A stretch of DNA of 64,000 bases from Atlantibacter subterraneus (GCF_007570865.1 NZ_VLPS01000001.1:62001-126000), one strand, 5' to 3'; counted from the stretch's first letter, positions 40,033 through 51,174 are shown. Translations and numbers: made by a program. The notes: generated by a model from the letters alone, not told the origin.

Positions 40033-40515
40033 ATGAACAAGGTTGCTCAATTTTATCGTGAACTGGTGGCGACATTAACCGAACGTTTACGCAACGGTGA
40101 GCGGGATATCGATGCGCTGGTGGCCAGCGCGCGCCAGCAAATGGCGCAAACCGGCGAGCTCACCCGCACAGAGGTGGAAGAGGTAACGCGCGCGGTACGG
40201 CGCGATTTAGAGGAATTTGCCCGTAGTTATGGCGAAAGCCAGGAAGAGTTTACCGACAGCGTATTTATGCGGGTTATCAAAGAGAGTATCTGGCAGGAGC
40301 TGGCGGACATTACCGACAAAACCCAGCTGGAATGGCGCGAAGTGTTTCAGGATTTAAACCACCACGGGGTTTATCACAGTGGGGAAGTGGTGGGGCTTGG
40401 CAATCTGGTGTGTGAAAAATGCCATCATCATCTGGCATTTTATACTCCGGAACCGCTGCCGCTATGCCCGAAATGCGGTCACGATCAGTTCCAGCGCAGG
40501 CCGTTTGAGCCGTAA
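40033..40515 (+). CDS. ybeL: YbeL, zinc-ribbon protein (DUF1451)
   Basis: 160 residues. A charged helical N-terminal two thirds is followed by a four-Cys zinc ribbon (CEKC and CPKC, about residues 127–152). Function unknown. It diverges from leuS. In E. coli the hscC–djlC–rihA cluster lies between ybeL and gltL; here they are convergent neighbours. Confidence 0.93.
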   Translation: MNKVAQFYRELVATLTERLRNGERDIDALVASARQQMAQTGELTRTEVEEVTRAVRRDLEEFARSYGESQEEFTDSVFMRVIKESIWQELADITDKTQLEWREVFQDLNHHGVYHSGEVVGLGNLVCEKCHHHLAFYTPEPLPLCPKCGHDQFQRRPFEP

Positions 40516-40524
40516 TCCATATTA

Positions 40525-40551
40525 AAAAGGAGCAGCCTGGCTGCTCCTTTT
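40525..40551. terminator. Bidirectional terminator between ybeL and gltL
   Basis: Near-perfect palindrome AAAAGGAGCAGCC / GGCTGCTCCTTTT around one T, between convergent stops at 40515 and 40567; A and T runs flank it. Confidence 0.88.
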
Positions 40552-40566
40552 GGGTTCTGCGGACGA

Positions 40567-41292
40567 TCAGTGCAGGATTTTCGCCAGGAAGTCTTTGGCG
40601 CGTTCCGATTTCGGGTTGGCGAAAAACTCTTCCTTCGCCGAATCCTCAACGATTTTTCCTTCATCCATAAAGATCACCCGATTGGCCACTTTACGGGCAA
40701 AGCCCATTTCATGGGTCACCACCATCATGGTCATACCTTCGTTGGCCAGCTCCACCATGACGTCGAGCACTTCATTGATCATTTCCGGGTCGAGTGCGGA
40801 GGTTGGTTCGTCAAACAGCATCGCCACCGGGTCCATGCACAGCGCGCGGGCAATCGCCACACGCTGCTGCTGGCCGCCGGAGAGCTGCGCCGGGTATTTC
40901 TCGCCGTGCGCCGATAAGCCGACGCGCTCCAGCAGTTTTACCGCTTTCTGACGCGCCGCCGCTTTATCGCGCTTGAGCACTTTCACCTGCGCCAGGGTCA
41001 GGTTTTCAATAATCGACAGGTGCGGGAACAGCTCAAAGTGCTGGAACACCATGCCCACATGGGAGCGCAGCTCCGCGAGGTTGGTTTTCTTATCATTGAC
41101 TTTGGTGCCGTTAACGATGATTTCGCCTTTCTGCACCGGCTCAAGCCCGTTCACTGTTTTAATCAGCGTGGATTTCCCGGAGCCGGACGGCCCGCACACC
41201 ACTACCACTTCGCCTTTGGTCACTTCCGTTGAACAGTCGGTCAACACCTGAAACTGACCATACCATTTAGAAACATTTTTCAGGGAAATCAT
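40567..41292 (-). CDS. gltL: Glutamate/aspartate ABC transporter ATPase GltL
   Basis: 241 residues from ATG 41292 ([12 protein letters not shown]). Walker [10 protein letters not shown], signature [15 protein letters not shown], Walker [13 protein letters not shown] and the H-loop VVTHEMGFA are all present. Last gene of gltIJKL; its start overlaps the gltK stop (TAATG). Confidence 0.97.
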   Translation of the reverse strand: MISLKNVSKWYGQFQVLTDCSTEVTKGEVVVVCGPSGSGKSTLIKTVNGLEPVQKGEIIVNGTKVNDKKTNLAELRSHVGMVFQHFELFPHLSIIENLTLAQVKVLKRDKAAARQKAVKLLERVGLSAHGEKYPAQLSGGQQQRVAIARALCMDPVAMLFDEPTSALDPEMINEVLDVMVELANEGMTMMVVTHEMGFARKVANRVIFMDEGKIVEDSAKEEFFANPKSERAKDFLAKILH

Positions 41293-41966
41293 TATACCGT
41301 CCTTTTCTTCAGCCAACTGACCAGCAGCGACGCACTTAAACTAATGATGAAATATACGCCACCTGCAAACAGGATCATTTCGACCTGAGTCCCGTCGCGC
41401 TCGCCGATGGTAGAGGCGGTACGGAAGAAGTCTGCAAGGCTTAATACGTAAACCAGCGAGGTGTCCTGGAACAGCACGATGCCCTGGGTTAACAGCAGCG
41501 GCACCATGGCGCGGAACGCCTGCGGCAGAATAATCAGCTTCATGGATTGCCAGTGGGTCATGCCCAGCGCCAGCGCGGCATTGGATTGCCCACGGGAGAT
41601 GCTCTGAATACCGGCGCGGATGATTTCCGAATAGTAGGCGGCTTCAAACATCGAAAACGCCACCATCGCCGAAATCAAACGGATATCGGTTTTCGGGGAT
41701 AAGCCCAGCACGTTTTGCAGGAAACCCGGCACAATCAGGTAAAACCACAGCAGCACCATCACCAGCGGAATCGAGCGGAACACGTTCACGTAGGTGGTGG
41801 CGAACCAGGCAATGGGTTTAAAGCTCGACAGGCGCATGACCGCCAGTAGCGTGCCCCAGATAATGCCGATAATCACCGCCGTAATGGTGATTTTCAGCGT
41901 GATGACCAGGCCATCAAGCAAATAGGGGAAGGAGGGAACAATCGAGCTCCAGTCAAATTCGTACAT
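41292..41966 (-). CDS. gltK: Glutamate/aspartate ABC permease GltK
   Basis: 224 residues, HAAT-family permease with about five helices and the EAA loop ([22 protein letters not shown]). It pairs with GltJ and is coupled to it by a TAATG overlap. Confidence 0.96.
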   Translation of the reverse strand: MYEFDWSSIVPSFPYLLDGLVITLKITITAVIIGIIWGTLLAVMRLSSFKPIAWFATTYVNVFRSIPLVMVLLWFYLIVPGFLQNVLGLSPKTDIRLISAMVAFSMFEAAYYSEIIRAGIQSISRGQSNAALALGMTHWQSMKLIILPQAFRAMVPLLLTQGIVLFQDTSLVYVLSLADFFRTASTIGERDGTQVEMILFAGGVYFIISLSASLLVSWLKKRTV

Positions 41967-42706
41967 TATTTGCTCCCCAGATTACCGGGCAGGCGGATTT
42001 TGCGCTCTACCACATTCATCACCAACATAATCAGGGTGTTAATCAACACATATGCTAACGTAATCGCCGTGAAGGATTCCCAGGCGTGCGCCGAGTAATC
42101 CAGCAGTTTGCCGGCCTGCGCCGCCATATCCACCAGCCCGATGGTCGAGGCGATGGCGGAGTTTTTCACCAGGTTCATCATTTCTGACGTCATCGGCGGG
42201 ACGATAACGCGGTAGGCGTTAGGCAGCAGCACATAGCGGTAGGCCTGCGGCAGCGTCAGGCCCATCGCCAGGGCGGCGTTTTTCTGGCCGCGCGGCAGCG
42301 ACTGGATCGCGGCGCGCACCTGCTCGCACACGCGTGCGGCGGTGAACAGGCCGAGGCAGATCATCGACGACAGGAAAAACTGCACGTTGGGATCGAGCTC
42401 AGCTTTAAACCACATCCCCAGATCTTCAGGCAGCAGTTCCGGTACCACCAGATACCAGGTAAAGAACTGAACGATCAGCGGAACGTTACGGAAAAGTTCG
42501 ACGTAGCAGGTCCCGAGCCCGGAGAGAAAACGGTTTGGGACGGTACGCAGGATGCCAAACAGGGAGCCGACGAGGAAGGCAATAATCCAGGCCGTGATCG
42601 ACAGCGCGACGGTAACCTGAAAACCACTCCATAGCCAGCCCAGATAGGTGGTGTTGCCGAACGGGGCGGGCTGTAAAAAAATACCCCAGTTCCAGTCTAT
42701 AGACAT
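41966..42706 (-). CDS. gltJ: Glutamate/aspartate ABC permease GltJ
   Basis: 246 residues. Membrane protein with the EAA loop ([22 protein letters not shown]). The ribosome-binding site GGAG lies directly after the SroC-type terminator U-run, so part of the transcripts from gltI end before this gene. It encodes the partner of GltK. Confidence 0.96.
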   Translation of the reverse strand: MSIDWNWGIFLQPAPFGNTTYLGWLWSGFQVTVALSITAWIIAFLVGSLFGILRTVPNRFLSGLGTCYVELFRNVPLIVQFFTWYLVVPELLPEDLGMWFKAELDPNVQFFLSSMICLGLFTAARVCEQVRAAIQSLPRGQKNAALAMGLTLPQAYRYVLLPNAYRVIVPPMTSEMMNLVKNSAIASTIGLVDMAAQAGKLLDYSAHAWESFTAITLAYVLINTLIMLVMNVVERKIRLPGNLGSK

Positions 42707-42716
42707 ACGTTACTCC

Positions 42717-42744
42717 AAAAAAAATAAGGGTAGCCTGGCTACCC
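42717..42744 (-). terminator. Terminator between gltI and gltJ (3' end of SroC)
   Basis: GGGTAGCC (42728–42735) and GGCTACCC (42737–42744) form a stem; on the minus strand TTATTTTTTTT follows. It lies inside an operon, so it must be a partial terminator. Confidence 0.8.
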
Positions 42745-42900
42745 TCGAAGATTGCTACGAAGCCTTCTCCGCTGTTTCCTTTTTTGACTCGCTGGAAACG
42801 AGGGGAGTGTTCACGCCGGATGGGGAACGGCCATCCGACGCAGAGTCTGTCCGGGCTGTCGAAACAATCGAGAGGGCAGGATGTCCCGCCCCTTAATGGT
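42719..42900 (-). ncRNA. sroC: SroC-type small RNA from the gltI 3' region
   Basis: The 199-base gltI–gltJ gap on the minus strand ends in a strong terminator although the operon continues. In E. coli and Salmonella this is the source of SroC, cut from gltIJKL mRNA by RNase E, which sponges the small RNA GcvB. I assign it by position and terminator; the 5' end is approximate and base-level similarity to SroC was not checked. Confidence 0.55.
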
Positions 42901-42905
42901 TGTAA

Positions 42906-43826
42906 TTAGTTCAGTGCTTTATCGTTAGGTTCTTTGAACAGCGCTTTCATCTCATCGGAGAGTTCAAAGTTCAGGTTCAGGTTTTTCGGTGGGATCGGGT
43001 TCTTAAACCACTTGTCGAACCATTTTTCCGCTTCGCCAGAGGTCTGGGCCTGGGCGATGGTGTCATCCATCAGCTTCTTGAACTCCGGATCGTCTTTACG
43101 CAGCATACAGCCGTAGGCTTCTTCAGACTGCGCTTTACCGACGATTTCCCACTGATCCGGTTTCTTCGCTTTCGCGCGTTCGCCAGCCAGCAGGGCGTCA
43201 TCCATCATAAACGCTACCGCGCGGCCGCTTTCCAGAGTGCGGAACGAGTCACCGTGGTCTTTGGCGCTGATGATGCGCATATCCATTTTCTGATCGTCGT
43301 TCAGCTTGTGCAGCAGAACTTCAGAGGTGGTGCCGGAGGTGACAACAACCGCTTTGCCTTTCAGATCCGGGAAGTCTTTAATATCGCCGCCTTTCTTAGC
43401 CAGCAGACGGGTGCCCACCACAAAGATGGTGTCGGAGAAAGCCGCTTGTTTCTGGCGTTCCAGGTTGTTAGTGGTGGAGCCGCATTCGAAGTCAAAGGTG
43501 CCGTTTTGCAGCAGCGGAATACGGTTCTGGGAGGTAATTGGAATCAGTTTAACCTGCAGATCCGGCTTGTTCAGTTTCTTCTTCACCGCTTCAACGATAG
43601 CGTTGGAATAATCCTGAGAATAGCCGACAACTTTTTGCTGATTATCGTAATAAGAAAACGGTACGGAAGATTCGCGATGACCCACGACGATAACGCCATT
43701 CTTCGCGACTTTCGCCAGCGTACCTTGCTGTGCGGCAGCGTCAGCGGTTTTTGCCTCTTCGGCGTGGGCTAACCCTGCGCCCAACCCCATGACTAACATT
43801 GCTGCGGCCAGTTTACGTAATTGCAT
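42906..43826 (-). CDS. gltI: Glutamate/aspartate-binding periplasmic protein GltI
   Basis: 306 residues from ATG 43826 with AAGGAG 6 bases upstream; the longer frame to 43871 is rejected. The signal peptide ends AHA-EEA. The bacterial extracellular solute-binding family 3 core starts at VIVVGHRESSVPFSYYDN and is almost identical to E. coli GltI. The short Ala/Thr-rich stretch after the signal is a little longer than in E. coli. Confidence 0.97.
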   Translation of the reverse strand: MQLRKLAAAMLVMGLGAGLAHAEEAKTADAAAQQGTLAKVAKNGVIVVGHRESSVPFSYYDNQQKVVGYSQDYSNAIVEAVKKKLNKPDLQVKLIPITSQNRIPLLQNGTFDFECGSTTNNLERQKQAAFSDTIFVVGTRLLAKKGGDIKDFPDLKGKAVVVTSGTTSEVLLHKLNDDQKMDMRIISAKDHGDSFRTLESGRAVAFMMDDALLAGERAKAKKPDQWEIVGKAQSEEAYGCMLRKDDPEFKKLMDDTIAQAQTSGEAEKWFDKWFKNPIPPKNLNLNFELSDEMKALFKEPNDKALN

Positions 43827-44021
43827 ATCCAACTCCTTATCGTAGCGCCATCGACGCCAGTGATAACCCATGTGAGTGTTTGTGTTGTTTTTATTGTTGC
43901 ACTACTGCGCAACATTGTGTCTGCTTGTTAACATTTAGCCTGGCTGAATGTAAAGGTTTTGCTATTTATTTGTTTATTTTTGCGAAGTGCGCCGCACCAT
44001 TTAAAGGCAAATCTCGCGCGT

Positions 44022-44060
44022 TGCACCGATATAGTGCTTCGGTTGATCCGTCATGGTGCA
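44022..44060 (-). promoter_or_regulatory. Possible NtrC sites upstream of gltI
   Basis: TGCACC-GATAT-AGTGCT (44022–44038) matches the NtrC pattern TGCACC-N5-GGTGCA at 10 of 12 positions, and a perfect GGTGCA half site lies at 44055–44060. gltIJKL is reported as nitrogen-responsive in E. coli. Support is sequence similarity only. Confidence 0.38.
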
Positions 44061-44142
44061 ACCCGGTTTCTCACGCTTCGTCCGAAAAGGAAATTCGCAA
44101 AGTACCTGATTACATTAAGCAATCGCCGTGCCAGAAATGAAA

Positions 44143-44163
44143 AAGGCCAGCAGAGCTGGCCTT
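44143..44163 (-). terminator. Terminator of the ybeZYX-lnt operon
   Basis: AAGGCCAGC (44143–44151) and GCTGGCCTT (44155–44163) with an AGA loop, followed on the minus strand by a U-rich run; 17 bases past the lnt stop. Confidence 0.85.
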
Positions 44164-44180
44164 AAAAAGTGTAGAGCGGT

Positions 44181-45719
44181 TTAAAGGTTTTTGCGGCGTA
44201 ACGCGACGATCAACGCCATAAAACTCATCACGCCGGTGAGCAACCACAGTGGCCAGTGGCCGAAGCGCGCGTAAGGGGTGATACCACGTGTTGGTGTCAC
44301 CTCGGCGGTTAATACCTCACGGGTAAACTGCGGGATCATCTTCTGCACATCGCCGGTTGGGCCGATCACGGCGGTCACGCCGTTATTGGTGCTACGCAGT
44401 AGCGGACGCGCCAGCTCCAGCGCGCGCATCCGCGCCATCTGGAAGTGCTGCCACGGACCGATGGAGCGGCCAAACCAGGCGTCGTTGGAAATGGTCAGCA
44501 GAAAATCGGTGTCCGGACGGAAGTTATCGCGCACCTGCTCGCCAAGGATGATTTCATAGCAAATTGCCGCCGTCATTTTAAAGCCGTGGGCCAACAGCTG
44601 CGGTTGCTGATACGGGCCGCGGCTGAATGACGACATCGGCAAATCGAAGAACGGTGCCAGCGGACGCAGGATCGATTCCAGCGGCACAAACTCACCGAAC
44701 GGCACCAGATGGTTCTTGTTGTAGCGGTTCGGGGAGTTGTAGCTGTACGGGTTATCCGCGCCCAGGGTGATAATGGTGTTGTAAGTGTCGTAGCGATTCT
44801 GCTTGTTAAGACGCGCGTCTACCAGACCGGTAATCAGGCTGGTGTTATGCTCGCGCAGCATGCCGTCCAGCTCGGTTAAAAAGCGCTGCTGGTTGATTTC
44901 CAGATCGGGGATCGCCGACTCCGGCCAGATAATCAGCTGGGACTGGCCCATTTTCGGCTCTGACGCGTTGAGATAAATGCGCAGCGTATTCAGCAGTTCG
45001 CTTTCATCCCACTTCAGCGACTGGGGAATATTCCCCTGCACCAGCGAGACGTTAAGCTGGCGTTCCGGCAACAGTTGATACCACTGGATATAGCGTAGCG
45101 GGAAGGGCAGTGCGAAAAGCACCACGGCGACGATAGCGGGCGTAATATGCCGACGCGCCAGCGCCAGAACAATCAGGCCGCTCACGATCATCAACAGGAA
45201 GTTAATGCCTTCCACGCCAGTCACCGGCGCTAAGCCTTTGAGTGGGCCATCCACCTGACTATAGCCGAACTGTAGCCACGGGAAGCCGGTCAGCACCCAG
45301 CCGCGCAAAAATTCAGTCACCTGCCAGACTACCGGCGCGGCAACCGCCACGCGCCAGACGTTGGCTTTGGGCCACAGTTTACCGAGCACACCGGCGAACA
45401 GACCGGTGTACAGCGAGAGATACGCGGCGAGGAGAACCACTAAAAAGACGTTGATCGGGCCCGGCATCCCGCCAAACTGGGCGATGCTGACGTAAACCCA
45501 GTTAATGCCGGTGCCAAACAGGCCCAGCCCCCAGAAAAAACCAATCCAGGCGCTTTGCAGAGGGCGGCGGTTGAGCGTCAGGCCCTGCAGGCCGATCAGC
45601 GAGATCAGCGCGGCGGGCCAGAAGTCATAAGGAGAAAAAGCCAGCGTTCCGCTGGCTCCCGTTAATAGCGCCAGCAGCAAGCGCACGCGCTGGCGTTCAA
45701 ACAATGCAGAAAAGCGCAT
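44181..45719 (-). CDS. lnt: Apolipoprotein N-acyltransferase Lnt
   Basis: 512 residues from ATG 45719, the E. coli length. An N-terminal set of membrane helices precedes the nitrilase-like periplasmic domain with its Glu ([10 protein letters not shown]), Lys ([15 protein letters not shown]) and Cys ([14 protein letters not shown]). It adds the third acyl chain to lipoproteins. It starts 4 bases after the corC stop. Confidence 0.97.
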   Translation of the reverse strand: MRFSALFERQRVRLLLALLTGASGTLAFSPYDFWPAALISLIGLQGLTLNRRPLQSAWIGFFWGLGLFGTGINWVYVSIAQFGGMPGPINVFLVVLLAAYLSLYTGLFAGVLGKLWPKANVWRVAVAAPVVWQVTEFLRGWVLTGFPWLQFGYSQVDGPLKGLAPVTGVEGINFLLMIVSGLIVLALARRHITPAIVAVVLFALPFPLRYIQWYQLLPERQLNVSLVQGNIPQSLKWDESELLNTLRIYLNASEPKMGQSQLIIWPESAIPDLEINQQRFLTELDGMLREHNTSLITGLVDARLNKQNRYDTYNTIITLGADNPYSYNSPNRYNKNHLVPFGEFVPLESILRPLAPFFDLPMSSFSRGPYQQPQLLAHGFKMTAAICYEIILGEQVRDNFRPDTDFLLTISNDAWFGRSIGPWQHFQMARMRALELARPLLRSTNNGVTAVIGPTGDVQKMIPQFTREVLTAEVTPTRGITPYARFGHWPLWLLTGVMSFMALIVALRRKNL

Positions 45720-45723
45720 TCCA

Positions 45724-46602
45724 TTACTCTTCAAGTTTGGGTGAAGGCGAGTCGTCCGGAATTTTTACATGAACCTGGATAATGCGTCGGCTGTCCGACA
45801 TGGCGACCTTAAACTGGTAACCGTCAATTTCAACGGTTTCGCCGCGCGCCGGTAAATGACCGAACGCCTGCATCACCAGGCCGCCAATGGTATCGACCTC
45901 TTCGTCGCTGAACTGGGTGCCGAAGGTTTCGTTGAAATCTTCGATGGGTGCCAGGGCGCGAACGGTCCAGGTGTGGCGACTCAGCTGACGAAAATCGAGA
46001 TCTTCTTCTTCGTCATATTCGTCTTCAATTTCACCCACAATCAGTTCCAGAATGTCTTCGATAGTGACCAGGCCAGAGACCCCGCCAAACTCATCAATGA
46101 CAATCGCCATGTGGTAACGCTGAGAACGGAACTCTTTCAGCATGCGGTCAACCCGCTTGCTTTCCGGCACAACTACCGCCGGGCGTAACACTTTTTCCAT
46201 ACTGAACGGCTCGGCATCGCTGCGCATAAACGGCAGCAGATCTTTCGCCATCAGAATCCCTTCAATGTGATCTTTATCTTCGCTGATGACCGGGAAGCGC
46301 GAGTGGGCGGATTCGATGATCACATCAAGACATTCGTCCAGGCTCTGGTTGCGTTTAACGGTGACCATCTGCGAGCGTGGGATCATGATGTCGCGGACCC
46401 GTTGGTCAGCGATATCCATTACCCCTTCAAGCATATCGCGGGTATCCAGGTCGATAAGCTCGTTTTGTTCGGAATCACGGATCAGTGCCAGTAACTCTTC
46501 ACGGTTTTTTGGTTCGCCGTGGAAAAGCTGGCTCAGTAAAAGGGAGAAAAATCCCTTCTTGCTGTTAAGCGTGTCACTACTGTGTGAATTATCGTCGCTC
46601 AT
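45724..46602 (-). CDS. corC: CorC/YbeX, CBS-pair protein of the CorC_HlyC type
   Basis: 292 residues without membrane segments. Two CBS domains (about 65–190; [51 protein letters not shown]) precede the CorC_HlyC transporter-associated domain. Linked to Mg2+/Co2+ efflux genetically and, through its ybeZYX-lnt operon, to ribosome-related and membrane functions. Confidence 0.95.
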   Translation of the reverse strand: MSDDNSHSSDTLNSKKGFFSLLLSQLFHGEPKNREELLALIRDSEQNELIDLDTRDMLEGVMDIADQRVRDIMIPRSQMVTVKRNQSLDECLDVIIESAHSRFPVISEDKDHIEGILMAKDLLPFMRSDAEPFSMEKVLRPAVVVPESKRVDRMLKEFRSQRYHMAIVIDEFGGVSGLVTIEDILELIVGEIEDEYDEEEDLDFRQLSRHTWTVRALAPIEDFNETFGTQFSDEEVDTIGGLVMQAFGHLPARGETVEIDGYQFKVAMSDSRRIIQVHVKIPDDSPSPKLEE

Positions 46603-46698
46603 GGCGTCTGGTACAGGACCTCATGTTGGTTGTGATTGTGCCGTCGCCGGAAAACGCACGGCGGCGGCCTGGGTGCAGGGGCAGGATTGCCTCACTGC

Positions 46699-47166
46699 TT
46701 ACTCTTTCTCGGAAATGTACGGATCGCTAAAGCCCAGAGCAAGCATTATCTCTGTTTCCAGCCCTTCCATTTCTTCGGCTTCGTCATCTTCAATATGGTC
46801 GTAGCCCAGCAGATGCAGACTACCGTGGATGACCATATGCGCCCAGTGGGCGTCCAGCGGCTTCACTTGCTCAATCGCTTCGCGCTCCACCACCTGGCGG
46901 CAAATGATCAAATCACCTAACAGCGGCAGTTCGATGCCCGGCGGTGCCTCAAAGGGAAACGAGAGCACGTTGGTGGGCTTGTCTTTGCCGCGATAGGTCA
47001 GATTCAGGTTATGGCTTTCCGCTTCGTCTACCAGACGAATGGTCACTTCCGCCTCTTCCTGAAACTGAGGCAGCACCGCTTCAAGCCAGACCTGAAACTG
47101 GGCTTCGTCCGGTAAACCGGTGGTGTCTTCACAGGCCAGCTGTAAATCCAGAATCACCTGGCTCAT
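46699..47166 (-). CDS. ybeY: Endoribonuclease YbeY
   Basis: 155 residues. The metal site is [13 protein letters not shown], the family's H-G-x-L-H-L-x-G-Y-D-H motif with three His ligands. It takes part in 16S rRNA 3' maturation and late 70S quality control. The ATG overlaps the ybeZ stop by 4 bases (ATGA). About 96 bases separate it from corC. Confidence 0.97.
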   Translation of the reverse strand: MSQVILDLQLACEDTTGLPDEAQFQVWLEAVLPQFQEEAEVTIRLVDEAESHNLNLTYRGKDKPTNVLSFPFEAPPGIELPLLGDLIICRQVVEREAIEQVKPLDAHWAHMVIHGSLHLLGYDHIEDDEAEEMEGLETEIMLALGFSDPYISEKE

Positions 47167-48224
47167 GGTTGCTCCTGCTGGCCAGCAGCCTGCGCCAGCG
47201 CTTCGCGCTTGCGTTCCGCCGCCTGCTCCGCTTTACGCTTCTGATCCGCTTCTTCCCAGGCTTCATAGGCGTTAACAATGCGCGCGACCACCGGGTGGCG
47301 CACCACGTCTTCGCTGTGGAAGAAGTTAAAGCTGATCTCTTCCACTTCGTTCAGCACTTCGATGGCATGGCGCAAGCCGGATTTCATATTGCGCGGCAAG
47401 TCGACTTGCGTCACGTCGCCGGTAATCACCGCCTTCGAGTTAAAGCCGATACGCGTCAGGAACATCTTCATCTGTTCGATGGTGGTGTTCTGGCTCTCGT
47501 CGAGGATGATAAATGCGTCATTCAGGGTACGACCACGCATGTAGGCCAGCGGCGCGACTTCAATTACGTTGCGCTCCATCAGCTTCTCGACGCGCTCAAA
47601 GCCGAGCATTTCGAACAGCGCATCGTACAGCGGGCGCAGATACGGGTCGACTTTCTGGCTGAGATCCCCGGGCAGGAAGCCGAGTTTCTCACCTGCCTCT
47701 ACCGCCGGACGGGTCAGCAGAATGCGGCGAATTTCCTGGCGCTCCAGTGCATCCACCGCCGCAGCCACTGCCAGATAGGTCTTACCGGTCCCCGCCGGGC
47801 CGACGCCAAAGGTGATATCGTGGTCGAGAATATTGGCAATGTACTGCGCCTGGTTAGGCGTGCGCGGTTTAATCACGCCGCGCTTGGTCTGAATGTTGAC
47901 CGCTTTGCCATAGTCCGGCACGCTTTCCGCGTTCTGCTCCAGCACGCGGAATTCTTTAATCGCCAGATGAATTTGCTCAGGCTCGATGTCCTTGATCTTG
48001 CCGCGCATCGGTGCCGTATCCACGTACAAATGGCGAAGAATATCCGCCGCCGCGCTGACGCTCAGGCTACGTCCGGTGAGTTTGAAGTGGTTGTCACGAC
48101 GATTAATTTCGATGCCGAGGCGCCGTTCGAGCTGTTTGATATTGTCGTCAAACGGTCCGCAAAGGCTAAGCAGACGTTCGTTATCTGCAGGTTCCAGGGT
48201 GAATTCACGTGTTTCGATATTCAA
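47163..48224 (-). CDS. ybeZ: PhoH-family ATPase YbeZ
   Basis: 353 residues from TTG 48224 (AGAGGATAAG upstream; N-terminus [15 protein letters not shown] aligns with E. coli). An ATG frame starting at 48359 adds 45 unsupported residues. Walker [12 protein letters not shown] and Walker [12 protein letters not shown] are present, with an N-terminal KH-like region. Partner of YbeY. The C-terminus is Lys/Glu/Ala/Gln-rich. Confidence 0.95.
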   Translation of the reverse strand: MNIETREFTLEPADNERLLSLCGPFDDNIKQLERRLGIEINRRDNHFKLTGRSLSVSAAADILRHLYVDTAPMRGKIKDIEPEQIHLAIKEFRVLEQNAESVPDYGKAVNIQTKRGVIKPRTPNQAQYIANILDHDITFGVGPAGTGKTYLAVAAAVDALERQEIRRILLTRPAVEAGEKLGFLPGDLSQKVDPYLRPLYDALFEMLGFERVEKLMERNVIEVAPLAYMRGRTLNDAFIILDESQNTTIEQMKMFLTRIGFNSKAVITGDVTQVDLPRNMKSGLRHAIEVLNEVEEISFNFFHSEDVVRHPVVARIVNAYEAWEEADQKRKAEQAAERKREALAQAAGQQEQP

Positions 48225-48426
48225 ACTTATCCTCTTGGTCACACAGGGCCAGTTAGGTGAACAATAATGCGTGCTGATTTTCTCAGGCTTAAGGAAATTA
48301 TTCACGGCGTGGGAAAAAGGCGCAAGCTTCAGGCCTGATATTTGGGTAACAGCGTGCAATTACAAGGGCAGGGCAGTGCAAATGCAACGATATGCTGCGA
48401 TACAGGCAGCATATCGTCGGGGGGGA

Positions 48427-49851
48427 TTACGGCTGGTAAATACCAACGCCGATTTCATTCTCTTTACGGGTGCGGGCAATCACCGATTCCGGGGATTCGA
48501 CGATACGTAAACCCATCTCTTCTTCGGTGCGTACCACAGTACCGCGCAGCGAGTTTGGGAACACGTCGGTGATTTCCACATCGACGAATTTACCTATCAT
48601 ATCCGGCGTGCCTTCGAAGTTCACCACGCGGTTGTTCTCGGTACGGCCAGAGAGCTCCATAATGCTTTTACGCGAGGTGCCTTCCACCAGAATACGCTGA
48701 ACGGTGCCTGCCATGCGGCGGCTCCACGCCATCGCCTGCTGGTTGATGCGCTCCTGAAGAATATACAGGCGCTGTTTTTTCTCCTCTTCCGGCACATCAT
48801 CCACCATATCGGCGGCAGGCGTACCCGGACGCGCGGAGAAAATAAAGCTGTAGCTCATGTCGAAATTCACATCGGCAATCAGCTTCATGGTCTGCTCGAA
48901 GTCCTGCTGGCTTTCGCCCGGGAAGCCGACGATAAAGTCAGAGCTGATCTGGATATCCGGACGCGCGGCGCGCAGCTTACGAATAATCGCTTTGTATTCC
49001 AGCGCGGTGTGGGTGCGGCCCATCAGGTTCAGCACGCGGTCTGAACCACTCTGCACCGGCAGGTGCAGGAAGCTCACCAGTTCCGGAGTGTCGCGGTACA
49101 CTTCCACGATGTCATCGGTGAATTCAATCGGATGGCTGGTGGTGAAGCGAATACGGTCGATGCCGTCGATGGCCGCCACCAGACGCAGCAGGTCGGCAAA
49201 GCTTCCCTGAGTGCCATCGTAGTTTTCCCCGCGCCAGGCGTTGACGTTCTGGCCCAGCAGATTGACTTCACGCACGCCCTGCGCCGCCAGTTGGGCGATT
49301 TCAAACAGGATATCGTCGCACGGACGGCTGACTTCTTCGCCGCGGGTATAAGGCACCACACAATAGGTGCAGTACTTATTGCAGCCTTCCATGATTGACA
49401 CAAACGCCGTTGGGCCATCGGCGCGCGGTTCAGGAAGACGGTCGAATTTTTCGATTTCCGGGAAGCTGATATCCACCACCGGGCTGCGATCGCCACGCAC
49501 ACGGTTGATCATTTCCGGTAAACGGTGCAGGGTCTGCGGCCCAAAAATAATGTCCACGTAGTGGGCGCGCTGGCGAATGTGATCGCCTTCCTGCGATGCC
49601 ACGCAGCCGCCAACGCCGATAATCAGTTCCGGGTTCTTTTCCTTAAGCGCTCTCCAGCGACCCAGCTGATGGAAGACTTTCTCCTGAGCCTTTTCACGGA
49701 TTGAGCAGGTGTTGAGCAACAACACATCCGCTTCTTCCGCCACGTCGGTCAGTTGATAGCCGTGGGTGGCATCCAGCAGATCGGCCATCTTCGATGAATC
49801 GTATTCGTTCATCTGACAGCCCCAGGTTTTGATATGGAGTTTTTTTGTCAT
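48427..49851 (-). CDS. miaB: tRNA-2-methylthio-N6-isopentenyladenosine synthase MiaB
   Basis: 474 residues from ATG 49851 (the E. coli length). The auxiliary cluster is Cys12, Cys49, Cys83 and the radical-SAM cluster Cys157, Cys161, Cys164 (GCNKYCTYC), with a C-terminal TRAM domain. It thiomethylates i6A37 of tRNAs reading UNN codons. An in-frame ATG at 49863 (MSMS…) is a possible alternative start. Confidence 0.97.
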   Translation of the reverse strand: MTKKLHIKTWGCQMNEYDSSKMADLLDATHGYQLTDVAEEADVLLLNTCSIREKAQEKVFHQLGRWRALKEKNPELIIGVGGCVASQEGDHIRQRAHYVDIIFGPQTLHRLPEMINRVRGDRSPVVDISFPEIEKFDRLPEPRADGPTAFVSIMEGCNKYCTYCVVPYTRGEEVSRPCDDILFEIAQLAAQGVREVNLLGQNVNAWRGENYDGTQGSFADLLRLVAAIDGIDRIRFTTSHPIEFTDDIVEVYRDTPELVSFLHLPVQSGSDRVLNLMGRTHTALEYKAIIRKLRAARPDIQISSDFIVGFPGESQQDFEQTMKLIADVNFDMSYSFIFSARPGTPAADMVDDVPEEEKKQRLYILQERINQQAMAWSRRMAGTVQRILVEGTSRKSIMELSGRTENNRVVNFEGTPDMIGKFVDVEITDVFPNSLRGTVVRTEEEMGLRIVESPESVIARTRKENEIGVGIYQP

Positions 49852-49998
49852 CGACATGCTCATTGCTTAAGTTAACCGCCGTAATGCAGGGCGCGTATTG
49901 TAATGCTTTGACGCTGCCGTGACCAGTGGCGAGGATTGCGACGCCAGCTACCCGAAAATCCGGTAAACTGAATTAACTGCGTTTAAGGATAAATGACC

Positions 49999-51174
49999 AT
50001 GGCAAATCAACCAACTGAAGTCGCCGTTATCGGCGCAGGCATGGTGGGCGCCGCAATTGCACTGGGGCTCGCGCAACATGGTTTTCAGGTCAGCGTGATT
50101 GAACATGCGCCGCCAGCGGAATTTGACCCGGCGTCGCCGCCTGACGTGCGTATTTCGGCGATTAGCGCCGCTTCCGTGGCGCTTTTGAAGCAGCTGGGCG
50201 TATGGGATGACATTCTTGGCATGCGCGCCCACGCCTGGCGACGGCTGGAAACCTGGGAGTGGGAAGCCTCCCACGTGGCGTTTGACGCCTCGGAGCTGAA
50301 GCTGCCGGAGCTGGGTTTTATGGTAGAAAACCAGGTGCTGCAACGGGCGCTGTGGCAGGCGCTGGCGCAGCATCCCTGCGTCACGCTGCACTGCCCGGCG
50401 GCGCTTACCCGGATGCATCGGCGCAATGACGTTCATGAACTGACCTTTGAAGACGGTACCCTGCTGGAGACGAAGCTGGTGATCGGTGCCGATGGCGCGA
50501 ACTCACGGATCCGCGAGTGGGCCGGTATCGGCATTCATGCCTGGAACTACCAGCAGTCCTGCCTGTTGATTTCGGTGCGCTGCGCAAGCGATCCTGGCGA
50601 CAGCACCTGGCAGCAGTTTACCCCGGACGGCCCACGCGCTTTCCTGCCGCTGTATGATAACTGGGCGTCGCTGGTGTGGTATGACAAACCGGCGCGTATT
50701 CGCCAGTTGCAAAGCATGTCGATGGAACAACTGGGCCGGGAGATTGCCCTGCATTTCCCGCGGCGCGTCGGTAACGTCACCCCACAAGCCTGCGGCGCGT
50801 TTCAACTGACCCGCCGCCACGCGCTGCGCTACGCTCAGCCGGGCCTGGCGCTGGTGGGCGATGCGGCGCATACCATCCATCCGCTGGCGGGGCAGGGCGT
50901 CAACCTGGGCTATCGCGACGTGGATGCGTTGCTGGACGTGCTGGTGCGCGCCCGCAGTCACGGCGAACCCTGGTCAAGCTATGAGGTCTTGCGCCGTTAT
51001 CAGATGCGTCGGCAGGGGGATAATTTCCTGATGCAAAGCGGTATGGATTTGTTCTACGCCGGGTTCAGCAACGATCTGCCGCCGGTGAAGCTGCTGCGCA
51101 ATCTTGGCCTGATGGCGGCTGAACGCGCGGGCGTGCTGAAGCGCCAGGCGCTCAAATATGCGTTAGGGTTGTAA
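49999..51174 (+). CDS. ubiF: 3-demethoxyubiquinol 3-hydroxylase UbiF
   Basis: 391 residues from ATG 49999, matching the E. coli start (MANQPTEVAVIGAGMVG). FAD-binding motifs are GAGMVG (N-terminal GxGxxG), IGADGANSRIREWAGIG, and GDAAHTIHPLAGQGVNLGYRD. It does the C6 hydroxylation of the ubiquinone ring under aerobic growth. An ATG at 49993 is only 3 bases from AAGGA, so the second ATG is preferred. It diverges from miaB. Confidence 0.95.
   Translation: MANQPTEVAVIGAGMVGAAIALGLAQHGFQVSVIEHAPPAEFDPASPPDVRISAISAASVALLKQLGVWDDILGMRAHAWRRLETWEWEASHVAFDASELKLPELGFMVENQVLQRALWQALAQHPCVTLHCPAALTRMHRRNDVHELTFEDGTLLETKLVIGADGANSRIREWAGIGIHAWNYQQSCLLISVRCASDPGDSTWQQFTPDGPRAFLPLYDNWASLVWYDKPARIRQLQSMSMEQLGREIALHFPRRVGNVTPQACGAFQLTRRHALRYAQPGLALVGDAAHTIHPLAGQGVNLGYRDVDALLDVLVRARSHGEPWSSYEVLRRYQMRRQGDNFLMQSGMDLFYAGFSNDLPPVKLLRNLGLMAAERAGVLKRQALKYALGL

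Larger units (their letters stand above)
43827..44180. other. gltI upstream control region
   Basis: 354 bases without a gene. It holds a 6-bp-arm palindrome TGTTGC…GCAACA (43895–43914), an NtrC-like site (44022–44038) and the lnt-side terminator (44143–44163). No sigma-54 promoter with correct GG/GC spacing was found. Confidence 0.5.

Noticed and set aside
46944-48260. 438-codon open frame antisense to ybeY and ybeZ
   Set aside because: Spans two certain genes on the other strand with low-complexity translation.
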